DNA of 64,000 bases, from contig OZ244864.1 of the NCBI GenBank assembly GCA_965221195.1, positions 1,302,001 to 1,366,000 on the forward strand. Direction: 5' to 3'. How positions within the stretch are numbered: the stretch's first letter is position 1; every line of letters starts with the position of its first letter. Positions 43,850 through 51,631 of the stretch are shown in pieces. The position numbers and the translations under genes were made by a program. Source of the stretch: Poriferisodalis sp965221195 (lineage in GTDB: Bacteria > Actinomycetota > Acidimicrobiia > Acidimicrobiales > Poriferisodalaceae). The notes under the pieces were generated by a model, which saw only the letters and a program-made list of their open reading frames with translations, searched no databases and was not told where the DNA came from.

Positions 43850-44806
43850 GTGTCGGTTGTGTCGGCTGTCGTGTCGCCGGGCAGGCTTGCGAACGTTGAT
43901 CCGGTTAGGCTGCTGGCACCGGCGAAACTGACGCTGTCGCTGCGCGTCACCGGCACCCGAGCCGACGGTTACCACTTGATTGATGCCGAGATGGTCTCAC
44001 TTGACCTGTGCGATGAGCTGGTGGTGCATCCAAGCGCCCATCGTTCAGTTGAGATCGTTCCGGCCCCAAGAGCAGGCGGCCAAGTCGATTCGCAGCAGGT
44101 GTGGGACATTCCCACCGACGGCTCAAATCTGGTCATCAAGGCGCTGGAACTCGCAGGCAGAACGGCTCATGTAGAAATCCGCAAGCGCATCCCGCCCGGC
44201 GCCGGCCTAGGTGGGGGATCGGCCGACGCTGCGGCGGTGCTGCGCTGGGCTAACCAGATAACAGCCAGCGAGCGTCTGCTCTTGAGGGCTGCATCGGAAG
44301 TAAACGAAATCTCGGCATCGGCCTCGTCGGACGACTCTGGGAATTCGTTGACGCGTCTTGACGAATCTTCGCTGATCGGTTCACAACAGGCAGCAACGTT
44401 GGGTGCCGATGTGGCGTTCTGCCTCATCGGTGGTCGTGCTCGAGTCACAGGCATCGGCGAGATCGTGAAGCCGCTTCCGTTCCGAGTCCAGTCGTTTGTG
44501 CTATCGATACCACCGATCCATGTTGACACTGCCACGGTGTACCGAATGTGGGACGAGTTAGGCGGACCTGTCGGCCCGAACGCCAACGACCTCGAAAGCG
44601 CTGCGGTGGCGGCGTATCCCGAACTCTCAGCTTGGCGTGATGATCTTGAGGCGGCCACTGGCCGAACGCCGCAACTCGCCGGCAGCGGTGGCACTTGGTT
44701 CGTTAGCGGGCCCATCGACACCAACACAGAGTCGCTCAATCCGCCTCATCCATCACCCCTGAACCCGACCCAACCTCGCAGGCAACAAAAGACCCGCCAA
44801 AGGTAG
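43850..44806 (+). CDS. ispE: 4-diphosphocytidyl-2-C-methyl-D-erythritol kinase
   Basis: IspE phosphorylates CDP-ME in the MEP isoprenoid pathway and belongs to the GHMP kinases. Motifs are LLAPAKLTLSLRVTGTRADG near the N-terminus, PPGAGLGGGSADAAAVL (phosphate loop) near residue 120, and AGSGGTWFV near the C-terminus. A Ser/Asp-rich insertion (SASASSDDSGNSLTR) lies after the phosphate loop, and the last 25 residues are a Pro/Asn/Gln-rich tail. The start is uncertain: GTG 43850, 43859 and 43871 lie within a GTGTCG repeat, and the first is used here. Confidence 0.88.
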   Translation: MSVVSAVVSPGRLANVDPVRLLAPAKLTLSLRVTGTRADGYHLIDAEMVSLDLCDELVVHPSAHRSVEIVPAPRAGGQVDSQQVWDIPTDGSNLVIKALELAGRTAHVEIRKRIPPGAGLGGGSADAAAVLRWANQITASERLLLRAASEVNEISASASSDDSGNSLTRLDESSLIGSQQAATLGADVAFCLIGGRARVTGIGEIVKPLPFRVQSFVLSIPPIHVDTATVYRMWDELGGPVGPNANDLESAAVAAYPELSAWRDDLEAATGRTPQLAGSGGTWFVSGPIDTNTESLNPPHPSPLNPTQPRRQQKTRQR

Positions 44807-44953
44807 ATTGTCAGTTCAGTTCAACGAGCAAAACTGGTTCTCAAAAGCAGTCTTCTGAACGTTACCCACCTTTACAGCGATGTCGGCGATCTTCGTGGCG
44901 GCGCTGACAATTGCATCGTGCTCAACTCCTAACGGTTCGGAGGCTTGTGCTGA

Positions 44954-45028
44954 CAAGTCCTACGACGCAAAGCCCACGGCTTCACCAACCACGCCAACTA
45001 CCAAGCCCGAGGCCTGCTACTAACCTAA
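44954..45028 (+). pseudogene. Possible transposase C-terminal remnant
   Basis: A 24-codon frame directly after an in-frame stop reads LRRKAHGFTNHANYQARGLL and then ends. It resembles the C-terminal end of ISL3-type transposases, where a GF-N-NY-R motif is common. The rest of the transposase is absent. The call rests on a very short stretch. Confidence 0.4.
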
Positions 45029-45076
45029 CCCCGCCGAACCCAGCAACCCAAATCCCACGTTTTCGCGAAGGCTCAA

Positions 45077-45163
45077 TCTTCAGGCGTATTGCTTCCCCCT
45101 TCGCCGTAGTCGAACCGTACCAGTACGCACATAGGCACCCCGACACGCGCGCTCACAGCGAGC
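45077..45163 (-). repeat. Leader duplication, copy A (decayed)
   Basis: About 87 bp on the minus strand closely match 45740-45830, the leader and start of the small secreted gene. In this copy the start codon is ATA instead of ATG and a stop codon follows a few codons later, so it is an inactive duplicate. Confidence 0.82.
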
Positions 45164-45182
45164 GGTCACTGGCGATCCGATC

Positions 45183-45509
45183 TTAGTCTCGTTGTTCGTG
45201 ACGTTCTATATTCCGCCGACGGCGAAGCCAACTGACGAACTCCATAGTGAAGAAAGTGTACATCGGAACAAATATTAACTGAAGAACCATTAGCAAAATA
45301 TCTTGGCTGTAAACAGTCGTGATGACTATAGAGCATATTGAAACAAATGCACAAATAGCTCCCCAAAAACGTACTACCGGCTCTGCGTACGTCCGAAGGC
45401 GAGACAATAACCAGACCGTGAATAAAACAATTACAACAATCCACACCACAAACGCAGAAAGCAAGTAGTGGTCTATTGAATCGGACACGGGAAATGTCTC
45501 TAGTGCCAC
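45183..45509 (-). CDS. Small polytopic membrane protein (108 aa)
   Basis: A protein with three to four hydrophobic segments (LLSAFVVWIVVIVLFTVWL, FWGAICAFVSICSIVITTVY, LLMVLQLIFVPMYTFFTM) and a basic C-terminal end (SWLRRRRNIERHEQRD). The start is GTG 45509. The gene is markedly more AT-rich than its neighbours and lies among element remnants. This suggests recent acquisition. No family is recognised. Confidence 0.6.
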   Translation of the reverse strand: MALETFPVSDSIDHYLLSAFVVWIVVIVLFTVWLLSRLRTYAEPVVRFWGAICAFVSICSIVITTVYSQDILLMVLQLIFVPMYTFFTMEFVSWLRRRRNIERHEQRD

Positions 45510-45537
45510 AGTCTGCTAGCTACACCTAACTCCTGCT

Positions 45538-45753
45538 TCATTGCGGTAATGGCCAGGTACAACAATCGAATTCAACACGAAAAGGCCTACTGCAAAACCG
45601 TATTTGATTTTCAGACAGGTTTGGGAACGAGCGACCGCCGTCGCCGGTTGCGCCCGGTATCGCAGCTACGCCGCCAGCACCCGCCGGCGGCAACGGCAAC
45701 ACCGTCCAAGCCACAAGCACCGCCACAACACAAGTCCAAATCTTCAGACGCAT
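45538..45753 (-). CDS. Small secreted protein (71 aa)
   Basis: ATG 45753 is preceded by a strong purine-rich ribosome site (GAAGGGGGGAAGCA). The N-terminus is a signal peptide (MRLKIWTCVVAVLVAWTVLP). The mature part is short, with Cys residues near the C-terminus (FCSRPFRVEFDCCTW). It ends 29 bp before the 108-aa membrane gene on the same strand. Its leader is duplicated at 45077-45163. The sequence is not recognised, and it may be a gene truncated during element activity. Confidence 0.5.
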   Translation of the reverse strand: MRLKIWTCVVAVLVAWTVLPLPPAGAGGVAAIPGATGDGGRSFPNLSENQIRFCSRPFRVEFDCCTWPLPQ

Positions 45754-45830
45754 TGCTTCCCCCCTTCGCCGTAATCGAACCGTACCAGCACGCATATAGG
45801 CCCTCGGACACGCGCCCTCAATAACGAGCG
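45740..45830 (-). repeat. Leader duplication, copy B
   Basis: This copy contains the intact ATG and ribosome site of the small secreted gene and, upstream on the minus strand, the end of the transposase fragment. It matches copy A at 45077-45163 with only scattered differences. Confidence 0.82.
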
Positions 45831-45922
45831 TAGCGCACCCCGTCTGGCCAGCGATTCTCAACGAACCATGCCCCAGCATTCTCATCGTCAGGGAACCGCT
45901 CGAAGAACTCAACAAGCGTCAT
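45818..45922 (-). pseudogene. IS1595-type transposase N-terminal fragment
   Basis: A 34-codon frame, MTLVEFFERFPDDENAGAWF then VENRWPDGVRYARY, ends at TGA where the zinc-finger CPxC region should begin. It matches the N-terminus of IS1595-family transposases (FFxxFPxxExAxxWFxxxRWPDG). The remainder of the element has been lost, and the fragment now abuts the leader of the small secreted gene. The left end of the IS may lie near 46015. Confidence 0.72.
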
Positions 45923-46270
45923 GCCCTTGCGCCAGTTCTTTCCCGGTGCTTTTTGCCCCTACCCGCAACATACAAATGGAGTTTTACACGCTTGGGGAAA
46001 CAGCCCTACGACCCCCCTTTACGTTGTTGGGTGGTCTCGGCGTGGCAGCGTTGGGACTGGTTGTGCTGATGCTGCGTTGGAACAGGCTCTTGTTGAGCGG
46101 GCCTACGGTGGTGTCTTGAGGTGGGCTATTGGACAGCGTTCTTTCTGAAACGGTAGGGCTTGCCTACTGGGCTGACCTACTGGGCTGACCTACTGGGCCA
46201 AGTGGATGTCATACATGTTCGTGACTGTAACTGTGACATCAACAGAGCTGAAAATGTTACACTGAATGCC
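45923..46270. other. Remains of an IS left end and tandem repeat
   Basis: No gene is supported. On the minus strand the segment from about 46015 to 45923 reads like the untranslated left end of the IS whose transposase fragment follows. On the right a 15-bp repeat (CTACTGGGCTGAC, three copies) covers about 46163-46199. An 83-codon plus-strand frame here lacks any recognisable feature. Confidence 0.5.
46233..46263 (+). promoter_or_regulatory. Possible promoter for a leaderless DUF4143 mRNA
   Basis: GTGACA (46233-46238) and TACACT (46258-46263) are spaced 19 bp apart. The latter ends 7 bp before GTG 46271, and no ribosome site is seen. This would place the transcription start at or next to the start codon. 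Confidence 0.33.
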
Positions 46271-47593
46271 GTGGACGCTGTACCCACGTCGGCCGTACCC
46301 ACCTCGGCCAGACTCACGCCGGTCGGCTACGTTGAGCGTGTTGTTGACACCGAGATTGCCGAAGCGTTGGTGAGCACGCCCGTGGTGGTAATCGAAGGTG
46401 CCAAGGCCTGCGGGAAAACTTGGACCGCAAGGCACCATGCCCGCAGTGAGGCATCATTTGAGCAGGACCACCAGGCGCGGGAGCAAGCTCGACTGCTGCC
46501 GCGGCACTTCCTCAGCGGGCCTGAGCCGCGCCTGATTGATGAGTGGCAGATCGTCCCTGAAATATGGAACAGCATCCGGCATCTGTCAGACGAAGAGCGT
46601 CGCCACGGACGGTTCATCCTCACCGGAACTGCTCGTGTGGCCGAAGACGGCATGCGCCACTCCGGGGCCGGACGGATCTTGCGGATTCGGCTGCGGCCGA
46701 TGTCGCTGTCCGAGTCAGGCATCTCAACTGGTGAGGTCTCACTTGGCAGTCTGGTTGACGGAACCGAGTGCATAGCGAACCGCCCGGCCACGGGAGTGCC
46801 TGAGATTGCTGCAGAGCTGTGTCGCGGCGGCTGGCCTGAGCATCTTGAAATTTCAGTAGTGTCGGCCCAGCGGCGGTTGCGTGCGTATCTGAGCGAGATA
46901 ACTCGCCTTGATGTCTCCCAGTTTGCAACCGGCAACGGCCGACGGCGAGATTCGCAGAAGATCGGGCGCTTGCTCCAGTCAGTTGCGCGAAATACAGCAA
47001 CGACAGCATCTATCGCCAAACTGGCATCGGACACTGCAGGTTCTGGCGAGGGAACCCAAGCGCAAGATCAGCGGACTGCTGCCGCCTACTTGGACGCACT
47101 GGCTTCGTTGTTTATTGTGGAGGATGTCCCGGCTTGGTCAGTCAGCCTCCGATCGCGGGCGCGGCTTCAGAAATCGCCCAAGAGACATTTCGTTGATCCA
47201 TCGCTCGCCGCTGCCATGCTGCGTGCCGGTCCGGATCGTCTGCTTGCCGATCTCAAGACGTTCGGCTTCTTATTTGAATCGCTGGTCGTCCGTGATCTGC
47301 GGGTGTATGGGCAAGCCCATGAAGCCTCGGTCTGGCATTACCGCGACTCTCACGGCGACGAAATTGACACAATTGTTGACTGGGGCGACGGCCGTTGGAT
47401 GGCTGTTGAGATCAAGCTCGGATCGATGAATGCAATCGATCAAGCCGCTTCAACACTCAATCGAGTGTGCGAAAAAGTGGACACTACTATTACCGGTCCG
47501 CCGACTCGCAAAGTAGTGATAACTGCCGGCGGTTATGGATATGACCGCCCCGACGGAGTCGCTGTTGTGCCTTTAGCAGCCCTGACGGTCTAA
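46271..47593 (+). CDS. DUF4143-type AAA ATPase
   Basis: A 440-residue protein of the AAA_14/DUF4143 group. Many members are found near toxin and restriction loci. The P-loop is IEGAKACGKTWTARHHAR, in which GxxxxGKT is retained. The Walker B-like segment is RLIDEWQIVPEIW and the following arginine-rich sensor region is RFILTGTA. The C-terminal DUF4143 domain includes FGFLFESLVVRDLRVYG and GDEIDTIVDWGDGRWMAVEI, similar to a degenerate nuclease core. The frame opens at 46160, but GTG 46271 is the most plausible start. It stands alone after the element scrap. Confidence 0.8.
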   Translation: MDAVPTSAVPTSARLTPVGYVERVVDTEIAEALVSTPVVVIEGAKACGKTWTARHHARSEASFEQDHQAREQARLLPRHFLSGPEPRLIDEWQIVPEIWNSIRHLSDEERRHGRFILTGTARVAEDGMRHSGAGRILRIRLRPMSLSESGISTGEVSLGSLVDGTECIANRPATGVPEIAAELCRGGWPEHLEISVVSAQRRLRAYLSEITRLDVSQFATGNGRRRDSQKIGRLLQSVARNTATTASIAKLASDTAGSGEGTQAQDQRTAAAYLDALASLFIVEDVPAWSVSLRSRARLQKSPKRHFVDPSLAAAMLRAGPDRLLADLKTFGFLFESLVVRDLRVYGQAHEASVWHYRDSHGDEIDTIVDWGDGRWMAVEIKLGSMNAIDQAASTLNRVCEKVDTTITGPPTRKVVITAGGYGYDRPDGVAVVPLAALTV

Positions 47594-47807
47594 GCCCAGA
47601 TACAAGCTCAATTGCGGCTGGGCCTCTGGCGAACAGCAGAGACGATGCTAATTCAGCATGCGCTCTAATCCGCGAATTGTGTTGTAGCCCAGCTAACGCA
47701 CCGCTCACCGCATGAACGTTGTGCAGAGAGCGCGCTGTTGGGGCCACGTACTGTCGCGGCCACTTACTGGCAACGATGGTCAACGGTGAGAGGGGGGACG
47801 CTTGGGG

Positions 47808-47903
47808 TCAGCGGTTGCGGCGTTGGTAACGCGTGCGCCGCAGCATCTTGCGGTGCTTCTTCTTGCGCATCCGCTTGCGGCGTTTCTTGACCAGCGATCC
47901 CAT
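47808..47903 (-). CDS. Ribosomal protein bS22
   Basis: A 31-residue, extremely basic peptide (MGSLVKKRRKRMRKKKHRKM, then LRRTRYQRRNR) equals the AURKAIP1/COX24-type bS22 found on actinobacterial small subunits. ATG 47903 on the minus strand is preferred over longer frames that pass through the tRNA-Gln complement. It is transcribed away from the tRNA and glmU-like gene. Confidence 0.9.
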   Translation of the reverse strand: MGSLVKKRRKRMRKKKHRKMLRRTRYQRRNR

Positions 47904-48032
47904 GAAGCACCGCACGCTACCGACTCGCGTCGGCGCTGCCACGAGAACGCCCGCGATGCGTTGGGCGCAGCGGCATCCAAGCGGCTCGCTACGCTCAACC
48001 TGCAAGCATTTCGGCACACGCCGCAAGCGCCA

Positions 48033-48104
48033 TCGGGGATCGTTCAATTGGCAGGACATCGGGTTTTGGTCCCGGCAATGGAGGTTCGAGCCCTCCTCCC
48101 CGAA
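48033..48104 (+). tRNA. tRNA-Gln (anticodon UUG)
   Basis: A 72-nt cloverleaf can be folded. The acceptor stem TCGGGGA pairs with TCCCCGA. The anticodon loop TTTTGGT gives anticodon TTG, closed by TCGGG/CCCGG. The T arm contains GGTTCGAGCCC. CCA is not encoded. It precedes the glmU-like gene by 35 bp. Confidence 0.93.
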
Positions 48105-48139
48105 CCCAGCGGTCGCCCGCCAACAGCAGGCCTGCACTA

Positions 48140-48934
48140 ATGAGCGAACGCTGTGCCGCGATCGTGCTGGCAGCGGGGGCCGGCACCCGAATGTCGTCAG
48201 ACCTGCCGAAACCTCTGCATCCGGTTGCGGGCCGGGCCATGGTGTTGCGAGTGCTCGATGCCCTTGCGGGTGCTGACGCAGATCCGGTGGTGGTCGTCGT
48301 CGGCCACGGCGCAGCGCAGGTTTGCAACGAGGTGCGCGCCCACGCGCCCCTGCCGAATCGACTTATCTTTGCCACGCAGCCCGAACAGCTCGGCACCGGT
48401 GATGCCGTCCGCGTCGGACTCGACGCGCTCAGCGAAACGCTCGGTAACCCACCGGCGACAAGCGACACGACGGCAAGCAACACAGCAAGCGACGTGCTGG
48501 TGCTGCCAGGTGACACGCCGTTGCTTCGCCCGCAGACGTTGGTTGAGCTTGTTGCCGTTCGACGCCGCGAAGGCGCAGCAGCCAGCCTGCTTACTGCCCG
48601 CCTTGACGACCCGGCTGGCTACGGGCGCGTCGTGTACAGCGATGCCGGGATCGCCATTGTTGAGCAGCGCGACGCTTCGCTTTCGCAGACGCGGATAGAT
48701 GAGATCAACGTCGGCGTGTACTGCTTTGAGATCGCTCATCTCCGCTGGACGCTCCCGCGGTTGCGCCGCGCCAACGCCGTCGGGGAGTACTACCTCACCG
48801 ATGCAGTTGGACACCTGACGCGCGGCGGCCAAGACATCGCTGTGCTGCCGTTGAGGGACCCTGCCGAAGCCCTAGGCGCGAACGATGCAGCTCAACTCGC
48901 TGCCTGCGAAGCCGCTTTGGCCGCTCGCAAGTAA
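48140..48934 (+). CDS. GlmU-like UDP-GlcNAc pyrophosphorylase domain only
   Basis: A 264-residue nucleotidyltransferase matching the N-terminal half of GlmU, which makes UDP-N-acetylglucosamine. Motifs are VLAAGAGTRMSSDLPKPLHP near the start, LGTGDAVRVGL, VLPGDTPLLRP, GYGRVVYSDAG and EYYLTDAV. The left-handed beta-helix acetyltransferase half of GlmU is absent, and no such gene follows. Either that activity is supplied elsewhere or the protein has been shortened. The location next to prs is standard for GlmU. Confidence 0.85.
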   Translation: MSERCAAIVLAAGAGTRMSSDLPKPLHPVAGRAMVLRVLDALAGADADPVVVVVGHGAAQVCNEVRAHAPLPNRLIFATQPEQLGTGDAVRVGLDALSETLGNPPATSDTTASNTASDVLVLPGDTPLLRPQTLVELVAVRRREGAAASLLTARLDDPAGYGRVVYSDAGIAIVEQRDASLSQTRIDEINVGVYCFEIAHLRWTLPRLRRANAVGEYYLTDAVGHLTRGGQDIAVLPLRDPAEALGANDAAQLAACEAALAARK

Positions 48935-49112
48935 TGCGCTCCCTGTCGAAGCGCCCCATGATGCCGCACTCAAAGGCGCCGCACCCAAAGGCGCCGCCAC
49001 CGAACGGCAGCAACAGCGTGAGCCTTGGGGTTCGCAAGGTGGCGTCGGATAGTCTCAAAACGGTGACGGGCTGCAGGCTGCGCCGCCTGAGTCTGCCGCC
49101 CAGCGTCGCACA

Positions 49113-49131
49113 CCATCACGCAACGTGATGG
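49113..49131 (+). promoter_or_regulatory. 8-bp inverted repeat upstream of prs
   Basis: CCATCACG and CGTGATGG are perfect arms around CAA, about 90 bp upstream of the prs ATG. It could be an operator or a small hairpin in the leader. Upstream (48970-49005) lie AAAGGCGCCGC repeats. Confidence 0.35.
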
Positions 49132-49217
49132 CGCAGTGACGGCACACAACGTGACGGTTTTGAGCGCGCCGCCGTCTGAGCTGTCTCAATCTGGAGCTGT
49201 CTCGAAAGGAATACGCG

Positions 49218-50201
49218 ATGGAGCTGGTCACCAAGAAGCGTCTGCATCTTTTCAGCGGCAGGGCAAATCCCGATCTGGCCCAAGAGATCGCTGAGCATCT
49301 AGGCGTCGAGCTAGGTGACCCGGGTTTGGTCGATTTCGCCAACGGCGAAATCAAATGCAAGTTCGCGGAGTCCATCCGAGGCGGGGATGTTTTCATTATC
49401 CAGAGCCACGCTGCCAGCGAGACCATGAGCATCAACGACGCCATCATGGAGCATCTCATCATGGTGGACGCCGCCCAACGCGCTTCCGCCAAGCGGATCA
49501 CCGCCGTCGCACCGCTGTACGGCTACGCCCGTCAAGATCGCAAAGCGGCCGGTCGCGAGCCGATCACCGCCCGTTTGCTGGCCGATCTGTTCACTACGGC
49601 CGGCGCGGAGCGGTTGGTGTCGATCGACCTTCACAGCGGCCAGATCCAAGGCTTCTTTGACGGCCCGGTAGATCACCTCACCGCCGCACCGGTGCTCATC
49701 GACTATTTGGCTTCAGTGATGGGATCGGCCTCCGTCATCGTGTCGCCCGACACGGGCCGAGTGAAAGTGGCAGAGCGCTACGCCACCCTGCTGAGCTGCG
49801 ACGTGGCGTCGATCTACAAGCGCCGCTCAAACGACACCGCCAACGAATCTGAAGCGCTCGGGATCATGGGCGAGGTAGCGGGGCGCACCTGCGTCATCAT
49901 CGACGACATGATCGACACAGCCGGCACTATCTGCTCTGCCACTGAGACCCTGATCGCTCACGGAGCAGCAGACGTGATGTGCGCCAGCACGCACGCAGTG
50001 TTCTCCGACCCTGCCGTTGACCGGCTCAAAAACTCCTCGTTGAGCCGGGTGATCGTGACCAACACGGTGCCAATCCCCAGCACTCGACGATTCGACAAGC
50101 TCGAAGTGCTGAGTGTCGCCGGTGTGTTCGCCGACGCACTCGAGTCGGTGTTTGAAGACGCGTCGGTGTCGGAGATCTTCGACGGCCAGAACCTCTTCTA
50201 A
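49218..50201 (+). CDS. prs: Ribose-phosphate pyrophosphokinase
   Basis: Prs makes PRPP for nucleotide, histidine and NAD synthesis, including the PncB reaction encoded at the left end of the window. The 327-residue protein has LFSGRANPDLAQEIAEHLGV, the ATP-site ITAVAPLYGYARQDRK and the PRPP loop VIIDDMIDTAGTICSATETL. The ribosome site AAAGGAATACGCG precedes ATG 49218. Confidence 0.96.
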   Translation: MELVTKKRLHLFSGRANPDLAQEIAEHLGVELGDPGLVDFANGEIKCKFAESIRGGDVFIIQSHAASETMSINDAIMEHLIMVDAAQRASAKRITAVAPLYGYARQDRKAAGREPITARLLADLFTTAGAERLVSIDLHSGQIQGFFDGPVDHLTAAPVLIDYLASVMGSASVIVSPDTGRVKVAERYATLLSCDVASIYKRRSNDTANESEALGIMGEVAGRTCVIIDDMIDTAGTICSATETLIAHGAADVMCASTHAVFSDPAVDRLKNSSLSRVIVTNTVPIPSTRRFDKLEVLSVAGVFADALESVFEDASVSEIFDGQNLF

Positions 50202-50258
50202 GAGCCGTAAACTTGCCTGCCGCTCGGCGCGCCGGGTCCGACCGATGAGGAAATCGCG

Positions 50259-50894
50259 ATGGAACAGATGAAGCTCGTTGCCGAGAACCGCAAGGCCATC
50301 GGCTCTGGTCCCTCTCGGCGGCTGCGAGCCGACGACAAGATTCCTGCGGTCATGTACGGCCACGGCACCGAACCGGTGCTGCTCACGCTAGATCGCTTGC
50401 GATTTCGGGCTGCGCTGAACGCAGCGGGGCCGAACGCAATCATCACGCTCGAAGTTGAGGGCGAGCATCACCTCACCATCGTCAAGGACATGCAGCGCGA
50501 CTCCATCGCCAACCGTGTGACTCACGTCGATTTCATGCTCGTGTCTCTAGATGAGCGCTTGGTGGTGGACGTACCGGTACGGCTCATCGGCGATGCCGTG
50601 CTGGCTGGGCGTCAGGGCGCCGTCACCCAGCAGCAGCTGATGTCGCTGCAGGTTGAGTCTCCGGCGGGCGCGATCCCGCCTTCGCTGGATGTCGATGTGT
50701 CGGATTTGTCGCTCGAACATCCAGTCCGGGTCAGCGACATGACGCTTCCTGAGGGCATGGTGAGCCTGCTAGACGGCGACACACTTGTGGTGATCGCTCA
50801 ACGCACCCGTGCAGCTGTCGCAGCCGAACAGGTTGGTGACGACGGCGAAGCCCTCGACGGTGCTCACCAAGCCAACGCCGAAGACGAGGACTGA
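50259..50894 (+). CDS. rplY: Ribosomal protein bL25 (Ctc form)
   Basis: bL25/Ctc binds 5S rRNA in the large subunit. The 211-residue protein has the N-terminal L25 domain (ENRKAIGSGPSRRLRADDKI and AVMYGHGTEP). The C-terminal TL5-type extension is seen in AGAIPPSLDVDVSDLSLEHP. An acidic tail ends in NAEDED. ATG 50259 has GAGGAAA upstream. It lies 57 bp after prs and directly before pth. Confidence 0.95.
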   Translation: MEQMKLVAENRKAIGSGPSRRLRADDKIPAVMYGHGTEPVLLTLDRLRFRAALNAAGPNAIITLEVEGEHHLTIVKDMQRDSIANRVTHVDFMLVSLDERLVVDVPVRLIGDAVLAGRQGAVTQQQLMSLQVESPAGAIPPSLDVDVSDLSLEHPVRVSDMTLPEGMVSLLDGDTLVVIAQRTRAAVAAEQVGDDGEALDGAHQANAEDED

Positions 50895-50902
50895 CTGCGC
50901 TG

Positions 50903-51544
50903 GTGTCGGTCTTCCGCCGGGCGGCCGCGCGGCGGGGAACAGCCGCCGACTGGCTAGTGGTTGGTCTGGGCAATCCGCCTGAGCGCTTCGCCGATAGTCG
51001 CCACAACCTTGGGGCGGCGGTGGTGGAACGTTGGGCGACCTCTTTGGGCTGCGACTTGGCGACGGCGCGGCGAGAGCGCGCCCGGGCTGGCACTGTCACG
51101 GTGAGTGGGCAGCGAGTCGCGCTGGCCTGCCCGACCACGTTTATGAACGAAAGCGGTCGCAGTGTGGATGTGCTGATTCGGCGTCACGGCATTGTCGAAC
51201 CAACTCGGCTCGTCGTTGTACACGACGAACTCGATCTTTCCCCGGGCCAGTTGCGCTTCAAAGTGGGCGGCGGGATCGCCGGTCACAACGGGCTGGCCTC
51301 GGTCGCAGGGCATCTAGGCACCCACGACTTCGTGCGGCTACGGATTGGCATCGGCAAGCCGCCGCAGCCTCAAGTTGGCCGTAAATGGGTGCTGCAGCGA
51401 CCCAGCCGCTCAGAAGCGCCACTCATCGATGCATCTGTTGACCAAGCAGTGTTAGGTCTAGAAGTGCTGGTGCGCGACGGCATCGAAGCTGCGATGAACG
51501 TCACCAATGCCCGCCGACGGCTGCCAGGTTGCAAGCCCCTGTGA
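50903..51544 (+). CDS. pth: Peptidyl-tRNA hydrolase
   Basis: Pth releases tRNA from prematurely detached peptidyl-tRNA. The protein (213 residues) shows VVGLGNPPERFADSRHNLGA with the catalytic His, PTTFMNESGRSV, VVHDELDLSPGQLRFK and GGIAGHNGLAS. The first 15 residues are a basic extension (FRRAAARRGTAAD). GTG 50903 is the start, 8 bp after rplY. The stop TGA overlaps a GTG that opens the micro-ORF chain to mfd. Confidence 0.94.
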   Translation: MSVFRRAAARRGTAADWLVVGLGNPPERFADSRHNLGAAVVERWATSLGCDLATARRERARAGTVTVSGQRVALACPTTFMNESGRSVDVLIRRHGIVEPTRLVVVHDELDLSPGQLRFKVGGGIAGHNGLASVAGHLGTHDFVRLRIGIGKPPQPQVGRKWVLQRPSRSEAPLIDASVDQAVLGLEVLVRDGIEAAMNVTNARRRLPGCKPL

Positions 51545-51631
51545 GCCCGTCGTGAGCACAGCGTTTCTTGTGAGCACAGCGTGAGCACAGCGTTTGTTGT
51601 GAGCACAGTGTTTCTTGTGAGCACAGTGTGA
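51541..51631 (+). repeat. GTGAGCAC repeat and micro-ORF relay between pth and mfd
   Basis: GTGAGCAC occurs at 51552, 51570, 51581, 51599, 51617 and 51628, spaced by 18 or 11 bp. The pth stop TGA is overlapped by GTG 51541. The frame from 51541 (MSPS) stops at 51555, overlapping GTG 51552. That frame (10 codons) stops at 51584, overlapping GTG 51581. That frame (16 codons) stops at 51631, overlapping the mfd GTG 51628. All overlaps are GTGA. Confidence 0.9.

Larger units (their letters stand above)
44807..45182. other. Gene-free region with element remnants
   Basis: No intact gene is supported here. The region holds a possible transposase C-terminal scrap (44954-45028) and copy A of a leader duplication (45077-45163). 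An open frame of 91 codons on the plus strand is proline-rich and not credible. GC content drops towards the right end. Confidence 0.6.

Noticed and set aside
44911..45186. 91-codon plus-strand ORF
   Set aside because: Proline-rich, without coding-like composition, and it runs over a transposase scrap and a duplicated leader of the opposite strand.
45868..46119. 83-codon plus-strand ORF with a hydrophobic stretch
   Set aside because: It lies antisense to the IS1595 fragment and its left end. No ribosome site or family is seen.
47904..48137. Longer N-terminus for bS22 (109 aa)
   Set aside because: The added residues derive from the complement of tRNA-Gln, and the 31-residue form equals the family.
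48934..49128. 64-codon ORF overlapping the GlmU-like stop (TAATG)
   Set aside because: Its sequence is made of KAPHPKAPPP-like repeats and basic residues. The overlap is probably fortuitous, and it has no homologue that I recognise.
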